Assembly: GCA_026214975.1 (NCBI GenBank) | Contig: CM047805.1 | Span: forward strand, 195,548,601-195,612,600 | Length of the DNA stretch: 64,000 nucleotides | Origin: Gentiana macrophylla | Taxonomy: Eukaryota; Streptophyta; Magnoliopsida; Gentianales; Gentianaceae | Direction of reading: 5' to 3' | In this document: positions 46,493 to 58,441 of the stretch, piece by piece | How positions within the stretch are numbered: the stretch's first letter is position 1 | How the letters are laid out: every line of letters starts with the position of its first letter | Made by a program: the position numbers and the translations under genes | The notes under the pieces: generated by a model | Database searches by the model: none | The model's input: only the letters and a program-made list of their open reading frames with translations | Told to the model about the DNA's origin: nothing

Positions 46493-47760
46493 GACTACCA
46501 GAGATTTCTTACAAGGAAGACAGCTTATGTGATGCCTGTCAAAAGGGGAAGCAAGTCAAAGCAAGCTTCAAGACCAAATCTCAGTATTCAACAACAAGAA
46601 TTTTAGAGCTCTTGCACATGGACTTATTTGGACCAGTTACATATATCAGTGTTAGTGGAAAGAAGTATACATTGGTGGTGGTTAATGATTACTCAAGATA
46701 TACATGGGTAATCTTTTTAACAAAGAAGAGTGAGGCGAAGCAAAAACTCATAGAACTGCCGAAGAAACTCCAAAATCAGAAAAGTGTCACAGTTGTCAAA
46801 ATAAGATCTGACAAAGGAACTGAATTTCTCAACAATGTGATTATTGAATATTGTGAAGAGAATGGAGTGTTACATCAGCTTGCAGCTACAACTACACCTC
46901 AGCAAAATGGAGTAGCTGAAAGAAGGAACATAATACTCAAGGAAGCAGGTAGAACTATGATTTGTGAATCTAAGTTACCTGAAAGGTACTGGGCTAAAGC
47001 AGTGAATACAACTTGTTATACACAAAACAGAGCCTTAATGTATAAGAGATTGGAGAAAACACCCTATGAAATATGGCATGGGAGGAAACCAAATGTTTCA
47101 TACTTTCATGGCTTTGGAAGTAAATGCTTTATTCATAACAATGGAAAGGGTCAGCTCAAGACTTTTCAACCAAAAGCTGGTGAAGGAATATTTTTGGGAT
47201 AATCAAGTGTTAGAAAAGCATTTAGAGTTTTAAACAAAAGGACACTCAAGCATGAAGAATCCATACATATGGTTTTTTATGAACCAAACTTCACTGGTGA
47301 TACAATTGAAGACAAACTAGAACCGGTTTCTTAGTCTCAGCCACAAGAGACTCCTGAACCAGTTTTTGTTGATATAGGAAGATTAAGGATATTAGAATCT
47401 TGAGATCAAAATCGATCTCGATTGCCAATAGAACCTCACAATTTGGACAAAATGAAACCGACCCATCCAAGAGAATGAGAGACACCAAGTCAAGAACTAG
47501 TTCAAGAAAATGAAGACCCTCTTATGCAATCACCAGTTTATCAATGGATGAGAGATCATCATGGAGAACAAATTATTGGTGATTTCCAACAAGGTGTTTG
47601 TACAAGAAATCAGTTCGATGCTATGATAGCATGTTTTCTATCTCAAGCTGAACCAAAAGAGGTATAAGAAGCGTTGAAAGATCCAGTGTGGATACTAGCC
47701 ATGCAAGAAGAACTCAATGAATTCGAAAGAAATCAAGCATGGGAATTGGTGGAAAGACCG
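46493..47760 (+). pseudogene. Integrase and early RT of element D
   Basis: It starts within the zinc-binding domain (a DACQKGKQ-like stretch in broken frame). The ORF at 46612-47202 (196 aa) holds the integrase core with all three acidic residues: HMDLFGP, RSDKGTEF and NGVAERRN. It then continues through PYEIWHGRKPNVSYFHGFGS to a TAA after GEGIFLG. Further stops lie at about 47331 and 47667. The RT start (MRDHHGEQ) is recognisable up to the solo LTR at 47761. The stretch 47400-47490 is unusually divergent from its twin at 29311-29401. Confidence 0.9.
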
Positions 47761-49175
47761 TGTTGGTCCCAGAGAAGGGTAAAACTATAGTCAGAGGGGG
47801 GGTGAATGACTATAGTGGAGTTTCAAAAACTTTTCTTGTATTTAAGCTTTTGGGCAGTGGATAAGTCCCTTCTTATTATGTTGTTTCAAAGCAATTTAGA
47901 TAATCACAAATATAAGATATAATATAGGCAATTAAATGAGTGATGTAAAGTAAATTGCATAAAGTAAATTGACACAATGCTTATAGTGAATCAGGGTGGT
48001 GTAATCCCTTAATCCACTCTTCTCCTGTGATGATTGGAGGAATTCACTATTGTTTTCACAGATACAATAGTACGATTGTCCTTGACTTCCCAAGCTTCAC
48101 AATCTACAAGACTATCACTCCTTGACTGCAACAGCTTCAGTGATTCAGTCTTCTTTCACTGCTCCTAGAGATTAAATCCTTCAGCAGCTATCACAACCAC
48201 AACTCCTTCTCAGATGGCTTCTGATTCAGTTGCTTCAGTTTGATGTGAATGAGATTCACACACTTGCTTTATCAATCTCAGTGTTTGAATGTGAAATTGT
48301 AGTTCTGATTTCTGAGTTGATCTCTAGATAGATCCTTGTAAGTTCAGAGAGAAGGCTTTTCAATTTGACAGAGTTTCTGCTTGTTATGTCTTTTCTAATC
48401 GTTGTTTTTACCTGTCTGTCAATGTCTTCTATTTATAGCCTTGAATATCCTTGATTTTAAATTCCGTCCGTTGGCTATATTAATGAGGGGAATAATCCTT
48501 GATTTTATTCTTGATTCCCCCTTAATTATATTCTCCTTGATTTCAGTGATTGGATGTTTCTTCAAACGTTTAGCAGAAAATCCGTCCTTGATTGATCTTC
48601 TATTGATTGTGCATTTAATGCATGATCCTCTGAATCTTTATTATATTTCAAAATCTGATTGAGTAATGTTTACTTCGCCGTTCTCTGATTGGTCAAGTGA
48701 TCCGTCTGACTTTGCCATTTAGATCTTCCTTCACTGCTTTGTCTTCACTTAGCCGAAAGTCATTTTACTCAGCCGATTTACTGTTTCCTTCATTATTTCA
48801 ATTTAGGAGAATCCTTGTACTTCACTGATCCTTGATTTGCGTGAGATCAGTGTACACCGTATTTAAAAATTAAGTTTCATTGCTTGAAACATAACTTAGA
48901 CTTATCCAAGGTCATCACAGACTTCCTTGGTAATAAGTCAGACCATACTGTCTTCATTGCTTCTCTGCTGGTGCTTGGCTGGCTTCACTCTGCCGATTAT
49001 CTGTTTTTACTTTGCCGTCCTACCATCTAGTACAATACCTGTCTAACTCAACTTATACAACATGTCAGACTCTAAGTAAAGACTTATATAGAGAATTATA
49101 ACTTATTCCAGGCTTGCTATAACAGCTAGTATGGCCATCATCAAAACATAATCACATAACAAAATGTTCCTAACA
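47761..49175 (-). repeat. Solo family-2 LTR (1415 bp) in pol of element D
   Basis: TGTTGGTCCC to TGTTCCTAACA, with the 5-bp duplication GACCG at 47756-47760 and 49176-49180. It is complete and perfectly bounded. Its orientation matches the LTRs of B and E. Confidence 0.96.
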
Positions 49176-49180
49176 GACCG

Positions 49181-50594
49181 GATCATGCAAATGTTATTGG
49201 CACCAAATGGGTATTCAGAAACAAGCTTGATGAAGATGGCAATATTGTTAGAAATAAAGCTAGACTTGTGGCCAAAGGATATTCACAAGCTGCAGGGATA
49301 TAATTTGATGAAACTTATGCTCCAGTATCAAGGCTAGAAGCAATCAGATTATATCTTGCCTTTGCTGCACACAAAAAGTTCAAAGTTTACCAAATGGATG
49401 TCAAAAGTGCATTTCTCAATGGAGTACTTGAAGAAGAAGTATATGTGCAACAACTCCCTAGTTTTCAGATCAAGGACCAAGCAGATAAAGTCTTCAGACT
49501 AAGGAAAGCCCTCTGTGGACTGAAACAGGCACCCAGAGCCTGATATGAAACTCTATCACAGTTTTTGGTGGATAATGGTTTCACCAAAGGAACCATTGAT
49601 AAGACCCTGTTCAGAATGAAGATTGGAGAAAGTACTCTCTTAGTTCAAATTTATGTGGATGATATCATTTTCGGATCAGAAGATGAAAAACAGTGTCAGA
49701 AATTTGCAAGTTTAATGAAGAGCAACTTTCAAATGAGAATGATGGGAGAACTGAATTATTTTCTCAAATTACAAGTTAGACAAATGGATGACGGAATCTT
49801 CATTCATTAAACAAAGTATACAAGGGAATTGATCAAGAAGTTTGGAATGGAGAACAACATAGGAATAGCAACACCTCTTGGAACTAATGTAAGATTGGAT
49901 GAAGATAAAGATGGCAAGGATGTGGATCAAACTCTCTATAGAAGAATGATTGGAAGTCTACTGTATCTTACATCAAGCATACCAGACATATCCTTCGCAG
50001 TAGGTGTTTGTGCAAGATTTCAGACAAGACCGAAAGAAAGTCAAACATGACAGTGGTCAAAAGGACTTTGAAGTGTCTGAAAGTCACAATTGGAGTAGGA
50101 ATATGGTACTCAAGAGAAGGAGAATTCAAGTTTGTTATCCTACTTAGACTCAGATTACGCTGGATGCAAAGTGGATAGAAAAAGCACCTCATGAATATGT
50201 CAACTATTCAGAAATAGACTTGTGTCTTGGTTTAGTAAAAAGCAAAACTCAATCTAAACTTCCATAGCTGAAGCTGGATATATAACAGCTGGAAGTTGTT
50301 GTGCTCAAGTTTATGGATCAGACAACAACTGAGAGATTATGGAATTGAAAAATGATTGATTCCAATTAAGTGTGATAATACAAGTGCAATTGCAATAACA
50401 CAACCCAGTTTTTCACTCAAGGATAAAGCACATTGATGTGAGACATCATTTTATAAAAGACCATGTGGAATAGAAGGACGTTATAGTTCTCTATATCCCA
50501 ACCGAGGACTAGTTGGCTGATAATTTTACAAAGCCTCAGGACAAAGAAAGATTTTCCAAGCTGAGAACTGAATTAGGGATAATCAAAGCCAGTT
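49181..50594 (+). pseudogene. RT and RNase H of element D
   Basis: It resumes directly after the solo LTR ([29 protein letters not shown], then TAA in place of the next residue). [15 protein letters not shown] carries the first RT Asp. The ORF at 49565-49810 has [17 protein letters not shown], an intact catalytic box, and stops at HIH-TAA. The piece 49829-50050 follows. RNase H is recognisable but frame-broken ([13 protein letters not shown], the AEAGY region, CDNTSAIAI). It ends IIKAS-TAA near 50595. At least eight disabling changes are visible. Confidence 0.88.
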
Positions 50595-50985
50595 AAGTCA
50601 GTAAAGCTTTAGAAATTCGTCAAGGGGATTGATCTTTGTCATGATGGGTGAGCTTGCTTGACAAATCAGTTATTGACATAAACAATTTCAAGCTGACTAT
50701 AAAACTGAACTGAGATAAAATTGATCTTCTTAATGGACTGATTCGACTCAGTTTTTAACTCAGTCAAGGTACTAAAAGGTTAAAAGGATATAACCGCCAA
50801 TGGTCACATCGCAATAAACTACCGCCCTTTTTTTGTCAGAATCTGTTGTGTGTGTACCCCAGTAATGCCAAATAGTACATACATCGGTTATACAACCTAC
50901 TCAGTGGAATTTCAAAAGTCTATACACGATCTCTAAAAAGATCATGCAATCAAATCCAAACCGTCGTTTTATCTATTTCAATTCG

Positions 50986-50996
50986 TCATATAAATC
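50986..50996 (+). promoter_or_regulatory. TATA-like box upstream of accessory gene D
   Basis: TCATATAAATC lies about 80 bases before the ATG at 51074, within a 479-bp gene-free spacer after pol. Confidence 0.4.
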
Positions 50997-51073
50997 ATCC
51001 TGTCTCACAAAAATCGCTTCATCTCTCAATTTCTTCAGAAAGTTTCTTATCTTTCTCAAACACTCATACACAA

Positions 51074-51500
51074 ATGGCTTCTAAAACAGTTCAAGAAAAA
51101 TGGCTAATAGCAAAAGAAGACCACTTTTCCTTAGAAGAGTTTGAACATATGTGTGGTGGTACTCTGTTAGCCAACTTACTCCGAAAGAAGATTGAAGACA
51201 TACAAGGGCTGATAAATATATTGGATATCAACTTGGAGAATGGCATAGATGAAGAATCTCTTCTACAGTTTTGGGAGAATATGAGGATAATCAAGCACTC
51301 TATTGTTACAACAGTTCATGGAGAGAAAATTTGACTCAATGCAGAAATCATTCGACAATTGTTTGATCTCAAGAATCCCAAGGACAAATCAATAGACCTA
51401 CTCAATTTACCTTTAAAGCGTAAAGCTTTTATGTCTCAAATCTCAGCAATAGAAACCCCTGCAGTTGTTCTTTCACCATTGGAAAGTATCAATCCTTATA
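51074..51500 (+). pseudogene. Accessory (env-like) gene of element D, N-terminal part
   Basis: ATG at 51074 (MASKTVQEKWLIA). It resembles the start of accessory gene A: EEFEHMCGGTLLANLLRKK versus LEMYEAMCQNTLLASCIREK, and LQFWENMRIIKHSIVTTVHG versus LQFWQTMRLIRDSLITTVRG. A TGA interrupts it after GEKI at 51334, and similarity continues to LSPLESINP. It is cut by the gypsy LTR starting TGGGAAACCC at 51501. Confidence 0.75.
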
Positions 51501-52127
51501 TGGGAAACCCGCACATGGTCTTACGGACCCGGGCCAACCCGGTCGGAGGTCACAGCATAATCATCTAGCCCCAACTTCGTACTTGGATCCATCTTTTTTG
51601 CCAGGACGGATTCGCATCGCAAGCTGACGAGCCCACCGTCAACTTGGGCCAAGGCCACGCCTTGACAGTCCGGGGGAAGCACACACTTATAGCTTCCTAA
51701 CAAGGCAGAATGAAACCGGATCCAACCCTTCAAGTCGAGAATTGTTATACTCGAAGAGACAAGATCATCCATAAGCTCGTGGAGGGATCAATGACCTCAG
51801 CCCCAATCCTCATCTCACCAACAAAGATCGCTTCTTATGCATAAACATACTCTAGTATGTCTTGTCATCATTAGCTTAATCAAGCTTAGTCCGGTGCCTA
51901 TAAATAGGAGCTGTATATAACTTACAAAGGATCCACGAATTAATGCAAGTAGGCCAAGCTCTGCCAAATTGTCGACTCCGTACCTGCATTCATACTGTCA
52001 TCGGAAACTTCATATATTTCATATCAGCCACCACAACCACCACCCTTCTCACCGGAGAAATCACATCTAAATAGCCAGATATCCACACGGCTCAGCAGTT
52101 ATCGCTACCCTGATTGTTCATGCAACA
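51501..52127 (+). repeat. T2 5' LTR (gypsy)
   Basis: It starts TGGGAAACCCGC after copia accessory-gene sequence, has CCTATAAATAGG near 51897, and ends TTCATGCAACA. The last 230 bases parallel T1's LTR end. Confidence 0.6.
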
Positions 52128-52499
52128 TCAGTTGGCTCCGTTACCGGGAAAGAATATAAAAAAATCAGCCTTCTCCGGCATTTCTCACCGCTGTGAAATC
52201 TATTTTCACGGTGCCTCCGGCGGATCCAGCGCCTACATGCTTGACATTGATCTCAGAAAAGTTTTCAGTTTTTTGGTTGTACGGCCTAAAAATCGAAGTT
52301 TTTGTCACTTTTGAAGCTCATATCAACATTCGAAGCATCATTCATAAAGAAGCTTGGATAATATTTGTGAAAGCAAGGTGGCAAGGAAGCAACCGCAGCG
52401 TTAACATGATATTCAAGCTGCTCACCAAAATTCACAGCCTTTCCAGGTTTATTACACCCATTGATACAACACTATCAAATTCCTGGGAAAAATAGAGCA

Positions 52500-53567
52500 T
52501 TATTGCGTGTGAAGCCTTGCCAGATTCTGGATTTTGGCACTGCTCCGACCGGCGCCGCCTAAAGACTAATTTACCCACAAGTTTCCTTTCAAAACATGGC
52601 TGGAGGGAAAGTAGTGGAATCTGTACACCGCACAAGGGAGTCAACCAGGACATAACACGTGGCAACAACCCTCCACGTGCCAGTTCAACGCCATATCACA
52701 GTGGACGAAGCCGGGATCATGGTCCGTCCAGGGCCACGACGAGCAGTCGGTTGATCCCGACATTTGTAATGTGTTAACTGAAAAGGCAAAGGCCCAAGAG
52801 CTAGAGGACGCGGCTACAAGGAAGGCTCGCGGGAAGAATGTAGCCGGGTAATCTCACCAAAACTTTGAACAACGAACTAATTTGGATGCCGAAGCAATTG
52901 CAAGTCAAAATGCTCATGCAGCAGCAGTAAGGAACCATGTGGAATACCTAGAGGATATGCGACAAGCCAATCGAAGCCTTATAGCACAAGGCTTCCCTCC
53001 GGTACCAGCTAGCAAATTTGTTCCGCGGAGATACAACACACTGTGCCTCCTTAGGGACCAGCGAGATCGCACCGAGAGGATCAGGAGGAGGGCAGCCATG
53101 CTACTTTCCAGCCCAGCAGGGGAAGGAAGTCGGCTTTGGATCCTCTAGGGCCCGTGGACAACGTCCACGGTGCAGCCCCAGAGCGAAGGAATGCAAAAAA
53201 AGAAAGGCATGTCTAAACCCGAAAGCAGGGACACGGAGAGTCATTGGTAGAGCAAAGCATTGTCAAAATCCCTGTTATACAGGAGAACGCCAACGAATGG
53301 GCAATAATGAAGAAGCAAACTACACCCACCACCAACAACCACCCTTCCTCCTCCTACAACCACCAAATCAAAAGACCCACCAACACCCACCATTAACACC
53401 GTCTCCCTTCCTCTTAGAAGAGAACATGGCTGTATTACCTGCCATTGCTAAAGGCCAAGTTGGTCAATTGGGTATAGTTGCACCTGCTGGACAACCAATT
53501 CCAGTAGTTGTAATTCGTGATGCACCAATTGAACAAAATTTGGTGACACCTATAATCCTACAAGAAC
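52500..53567 (+). pseudogene. Possible gypsy gag remnant of T2
   Basis: Open pieces at 52517-52777, 52882-53148 and 53018-53635 are rich in Arg, Pro and Gln (DAEAIASQNAHAAAVRNHVE, FPPVPASKFVPRR). That is the usual look of an N-terminal gypsy gag, but no zinc knuckle or conserved motif is identifiable. From about 53420 the sequence becomes less GC-rich (AVLPAIAKGQVGQLG...). I do not recognise this last part. Confidence 0.3.
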
Positions 53568-54842
53568 TGTTAAGAACATTTTATTGTTTTGATGATGGCC
53601 ATACTAGCTGTTATAGCATGTCTGAAATAAATTGAAATGAAGTAGAAATGTTTGTATAGGATTTACTTAGAATTATGATATGTTGTATAACTTCAGTAAG
53701 ATAAGCACTATACTAGGCTGGAAGGCCAGCTCCATAAAGAAGCAGACCAGCTCAGTGAAGACAACCAAGGCACCAGCATAGTGAAGTGAAGACTTATGGA
53801 CTGACTTACAACCAAGGAAGTATGTTATGACCATGGGTAAGTCTAAGTATTTTTTACAAGTGATGAAACTCAATTTCCTATAATATGGTGAACACTGATC
53901 TCACCCAAAACCAAGGATCAGTGAAATAAATGACTATCGGCTGATAAACAAAGCAACATCAGAGTAAAAGAATAAGCAGCCGAGTAAAGCAGTCACTTGA
54001 CCGGTGAAGTAACTAAGGGAACAGTCAAGTGAAGAAACCATTGAACAAGTTAAGTAAAGAAGAGGCAGTAGAGTCAAGTAAGCTTTCTAGACTTAATCTG
54101 AAACGTGAATTTTATGGAAGATCAAGAATTCAATGCACATTTAATACAGAATCAATCATGGACGGATTTTATGAGGAACATTTGATTTAAATCAAGGAGG
54201 ATGGAATTTCAAAACCAAGGGATTATTCTGAGCATTAAATAGCCAGACAAAATCAAGGGATTATCACTGAAATCAAGGAGGATTAAATCCAGACAAAATC
54301 AAGGATTATTCTAAACATTAAATAGCCAACGGATGGAATTTTAAAATCAAGGGATTTACGGCTATAAGTAGAAAGCATTGACAGAGGAGAAATATATGAG
54401 CGATATATGAAAAATATACAACAAGAAGCTAAGACCTCTAAGTGCCAAAAACTATATCAAAATCACAAGGTTTCTTTTTGAACTTCAAAGTAATATCGGG
54501 AAAATCAATCTCAGAATTCATAGCATAAAAGATACAATACAGTCTAAGTATTGATCAATCTTGTGAATCATAAATTCACAGCAACCTGAAGGAATTCTTG
54601 TATCAAGCAATTGAATCAGAATGTCTGAGAAGGAATTGTAGAAGTGTGATAGCTGCTGAAGGATTTGTTCCCAAGGAACAGTGTGTGAAGACTGAGTCAC
54701 TGAAGCTTTTGTAGCAAAAGAGTGATAGTCTGTAGATTGTGAAGCTTGTGTAGCCAAAGACAATCATAACTATTGTATTGGTGAAAGACAATAGTGAATT
54801 CCTCCAATCATCACAGGAGAAGAGTGGAATGAGGGATTACAC
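53568..54842 (+). repeat. Family-2 LTR in opposite orientation, truncated
   Basis: It starts TGTTAAGAACATTTTATTG and is the reverse complement of the LTRs of B and E over about 1275 bp, up to GAGGGATTACAC. There another LTR begins. The remaining about 220 bases of the LTR are not found in the window. Confidence 0.88.
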
Positions 54843-56576
54843 TATTGGAAGTAGTGCCCGAAAGACAATTTAGTAATTATTTTTATAATTAATAAATGAC
54901 AGATTTATTCTCATCTTATTATATGCTTCGTGCTCATAAGTAATACACTATTAAAAACCCTAAGTTGTATCATATGTAGCCATATTACTTAGTGTGATGT
55001 CACACACGAGGATTAAGTTTATGGTGATACACTTGAACTGTTAGTCCGTGCTGAACTTAATCAAAGTGTGGGGTCTATTGATTAAACCACAATTAATGCA
55101 CCCATAACACTTTATGGTGTGACCGTCGATATTGGTTATCTAAGTGGGGCATTTATATATGTAGTCATATAGGACTAGACCGATTTAATCTGTATTTATC
55201 ATATAATTTCGTGATTGAGAAATCTTATTAAATCACAAGATGATCATATATAGGTTAACCTTAATCCTGAAGTGATTGTAGACTCCTGCATGTTTCAAGA
55301 TAGAGTTTGATGTGTTCGTTAAGTATTTCTAAGAGGCGCGGTACGAATCACTTTCACGTTGGCACTATTCTGGATTGAGTGAGGAGTGTGCCTCACAGAT
55401 ATGGAATCTATTCCTTCCTGCGGGAAGTAGAAAGACAATCCCATTATTTGTTGATCCTAGAAACTGATCGATCGACCGAGTTCATATTGATTATGAACTA
55501 ATTGATCACTAGTGGGTTAATGGTAAATAAGGATAAGATGTAATGAAGAAGGTTTACGGAAACATTTTCACTTCATTACGGATGGTCTATGGAGGGTTAG
55601 TCTAGATGTAATGTTATATCAGTGGACACTTATTTACTCGACTTTCTCAGAATAAGTTATATCTATAATTGATAGAGTTCAGTTTCGGTTTTATGGTGGC
55701 GTAATTCCGGAATTAATAAGTTGAATATAAATGTTCTATTCCATAAATATTTTATTCAATTTATTGTAGCTACTCGTTAAAGGTCCACGGTCCCGGGGTA
55801 GGCTCCTAACACGCGAATGAATTCTCGTATTATGGAACCTCGAGAATAAATTAAATAGTTGGTTTATTTAATGAATATGCAATATATTATTTATTCGGTA
55901 AATAATGTAAAATAGAAAAGATATTTTCTATTATTTAGTGGCATTGATGGCGCCACATGTGGAAGAATTGGGAAAACAAATTTTCCTGAATTAATCACAT
56001 GTGTAATTAATTATTTATTTTTTAAATAATTAATGGATAAAATAAGAGATTGATTTTCTAATGTTATCTCATTTATGGTGATAATCTCTTATTTATGGAC
56101 AATATCTTTTTCTTTGGGAAAATGATAATTGTCTTGTGAAAAGGATAACTCTCAGTTGTTCGGTTATTTTACTATATAAAGAGAGTTTCTCCCAACACAA
56201 TATACAAGTAATTTTATGCGCCTCATTAGAAGAAAAAGGGAGAAAGCGGGATCGACGTCCACCAGTCGTCGCTTGGAGATACAACTCGGAAGATCATGGC
56301 TTCTCTCCGGTTGGGTAAATCTACTAACCTTCTTGTAGATTATTAATTATTTTGTGAATCATGTCGTGGTAAAATCATAAACAAATTTCTATTCGTAGCT
56401 TCCGATGTGCATGATCGGGCATCTCGATCGTGTCTTGTGAATCGATCCGACGATCCGAAAAAGGGGAAACGACCTCGGTTTATCGGGCCTCTTCCTGGTT
56501 ACCGAGAGCCGGAATTTTTCCGGATCTGATTTTTCCTACGTTTCGGATCCTGATTTGGATTCCTGTATATCCAGCA
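54843..56576 (+). repeat. 5' LTR (1734 bp) of another copia element
   Basis: It starts TATTGGAAGTAGTGCCC (probably a TG to TA change) and ends GTATATCCAGCA, followed two bases later by a copia primer site. It contains ACTATATAAAGAGAG near 56171, the probable TATA box. No gag or pol follows; only about 250 bases of possible leader remain. Confidence 0.82.
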
Positions 56577-56578
56577 TG

Positions 56579-56590
56579 TGGTATCAGAGT
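56579..56590 (+). other. Copia primer-binding site (tRNA-Met)
   Basis: TGGTATCAGAGT is the initiator tRNA-Met complement with one mismatch at the last base. Confidence 0.85.
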
Positions 56591-56929
56591 GAGGTTAAAG
56601 CGATTTTGCGATTTTGATTGTATAATTAATTAATAAGGAGTGGAATAATAAAAGTTGCATCTTTTTATATTCTTTATATATAAATATTGCGTGGTTGACG
56701 AAATGGATTGTGCTGGTATTGTTTACCCGTTAGATCTGTTGTTGATTTAATTTCCTAGAAAGATAGTTGTTCTTTCAGATCTGCTGTTATACATTCGAAG
56801 TTCGAAGCTTTCATCAATGGAAAACTCGGTGGTGCAGCGGATTAGCATTTCTACCTCAATCAGGAGGTCTATGGTAGACGAGGTGTTATTCAAATTTTTT
56901 TCAGAAAATGAGAATAGTTATTTTAAGGA

Positions 56930-57035
56930 AAAAGGTAAAGAAATATGTAGCAGCCAGAAATCGAACTTAAAACCTATAGGTGGACAATACTTGTGCTCAA
57001 CCGGATGAGCTACAAGTGTTCTTATTCACATTTGG
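56930..57035 (-). repeat. tRNA-derived sequence, probable SINE head
   Basis: Minus strand: TGTAGCTCATCCGGTTGAGC forms a perfect tRNA D arm (GCTC...GAGC, A-box). About 30 bases later TTTTAAGTTCGATTTCTGG matches the T-arm/B-box pattern. The acceptor stem does not pair convincingly, so this is not a functional tRNA. Upstream at 56825-56880 a second tRNA-like stretch (GGTGGTGCAGCGGATTAGC) faces it on the plus strand, with weaker support. Confidence 0.45.
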
Positions 57036-58120
57036 CTGGGTGGAATTATATACAAGTCCGTATCCGCTTCTCTTTTATTAGAAATTAGTAGGTCCATTAA
57101 TTTGGGTTTAGGCTTATTTCTATTTGATAGATTAGATACAGGGGCACCAACGGTCCATCTTAGTGGTTTACTTTTTCGTATTTATTTCTTAGGTGATTAT
57201 TTATGTGATATAACCATGTCATACCATGCATCATGTTCATAAATTCCACTCATAGCATATGCATACATGTAGATAATTAATTTTGGCATTAATTAGGCAT
57301 GTATGAACACATAATTATTTAGATTAATTTAGGTAATTAATTAAATTAATTGAGCAAACGGAATTTTATCTGGATATAAAATTCACATGATGAAAATTTT
57401 TACAAAGTAAATTTGTTTTTAAGATCTTAAATCATTCGGGGATTTAATTATGTAGTGTCTACATAAAAAGGATTTTAATAATTGAAAATTTGGAAAATCG
57501 TGAAAATATAGGATAGTAACAAGACGGTATTTGAAATCGATAAGTTGGTGATTGCTTTTCATGATTTATTGTTTTCAGATTATCAGACATATTTTGTTTG
57601 ATATTAATCTCGATAGAAAAAATCCTCTCCGATGCACTTGACGGTCTAGCACAACAAAAACAAAAAAAACGACGGAGTTTTGTTTGTTTTATTGCACTTT
57701 AACATTAAGTGCATCGGAGGGGCTTTAACGTGAAGTGCATCGGAGGGGATTAAGGTCCCGATACATTTGTAATAATATCTTAATAATTAAATTTATTTAT
57801 TGAATCCTTTTTATTGATACTCCCTCAAGTGTGGGCAATCTCCCCCAACACTTGCATAATTTTTTTTTAATAATGTTCACACCAAGGCCCCTCAAGTGTG
57901 GGCAATCTCTCACAACACTTGCACAATTTTTTTAAAATAATATTCACACCAAGGTTTGATCCCATGATTTCTGGCTCTGGTACCATATTAAGATCAAACG
58001 CTTACCGTTCTACTAAAACAATTGATGTTAGTAAATGCGCTACTAAATTTCTTTATACATTCAAGAGTGTGAGTAATCTCTCCCAACAGTTGCCATTTTT
58101 CCAATGAAAATTTGATAGAG
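57036..58120. other. Gene-free, AT-rich stretch with short inverted and tandem repeats
   Basis: No gene is seen. At 57624-57752 GTGCATCGGAGGGG occurs twice (near 57710 and 57737) and in inverted form (CCTCTCCGATGCACTT at 57624), around an A-rich/T-rich foldback, suggesting a small MITE or hairpin. At 57823 and 57890 a 67-bp unit (CCTCAAGTGTGGGCAATCTC) is tandemly repeated, with a diverged third copy near 58060. Within each unit CAAGTGT and ACACTTG are inverted. Confidence 0.6.
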
Positions 58121-58441
58121 AAGTAATTAAAAAAAGGGGGTTCTATTTGAACCCCCCTATTTACTACTTGCACCCACTTACTACTTGTACCACAAAATTT
58201 TACTTTTGGCACCACAAGATTATTTTGATTATTTTTATACTTCTCACACTAAACAATTAATAAAAAAAATTACTACCTACACCATATATTTTTGAAACTA
58301 TAAACAAGTCCTCGTAAAACCTAAATAAACAATTTTATCCTTCTATTCAATTAACACCTTAAACATAAAACATTTCATCATCTTCATCACTTCATCACTT
58401 CATCACTTCTTCACTTCTTCATCTTCCTCCCATCTACATCC

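Larger units (their letters stand above)
46493..51500 (+). mobile_element. Element D: internal fragment of a family-1 copia, interrupted by a solo LTR
   Basis: Plus strand: integrase (from GLPEIS onward), solo family-2 LTR insertion, RT, RNase H, spacer, start of accessory gene. The 5' LTR, gag and protease are missing. On the right it is cut at 51501 by a gypsy LTR. Because the left end touches the exact end of LTR C, the simplest reading is that C inserted into D's integrase, with GACTA (46493-46497) as candidate target duplication; its partner copy is not in the window. Confidence 0.75.
51501..53567 (+). mobile_element. T2: Ty3/gypsy 5' LTR and leader/gag remnant
   Basis: The LTR is at about 51501-52127, followed by TTGGCTCCGTTACCGGG, which resembles the leader/primer region of many plant gypsy elements, and then about 1.4 kb of broken coding sequence. 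GC content is higher than in the copia neighbours. No pol is present; the right part is replaced by an LTR at 53568. Confidence 0.6.

Noticed and set aside
53430..53567. AVLPAIAKGQVGQLG... as the start of a host gene
   Set aside because: It is short, without promoter or splice signals, and cut by an LTR; its origin remains unidentified.
56930..57035. Functional tRNA gene
   Set aside because: The D arm and T-arm box are present, but the acceptor and anticodon stems do not pair well.
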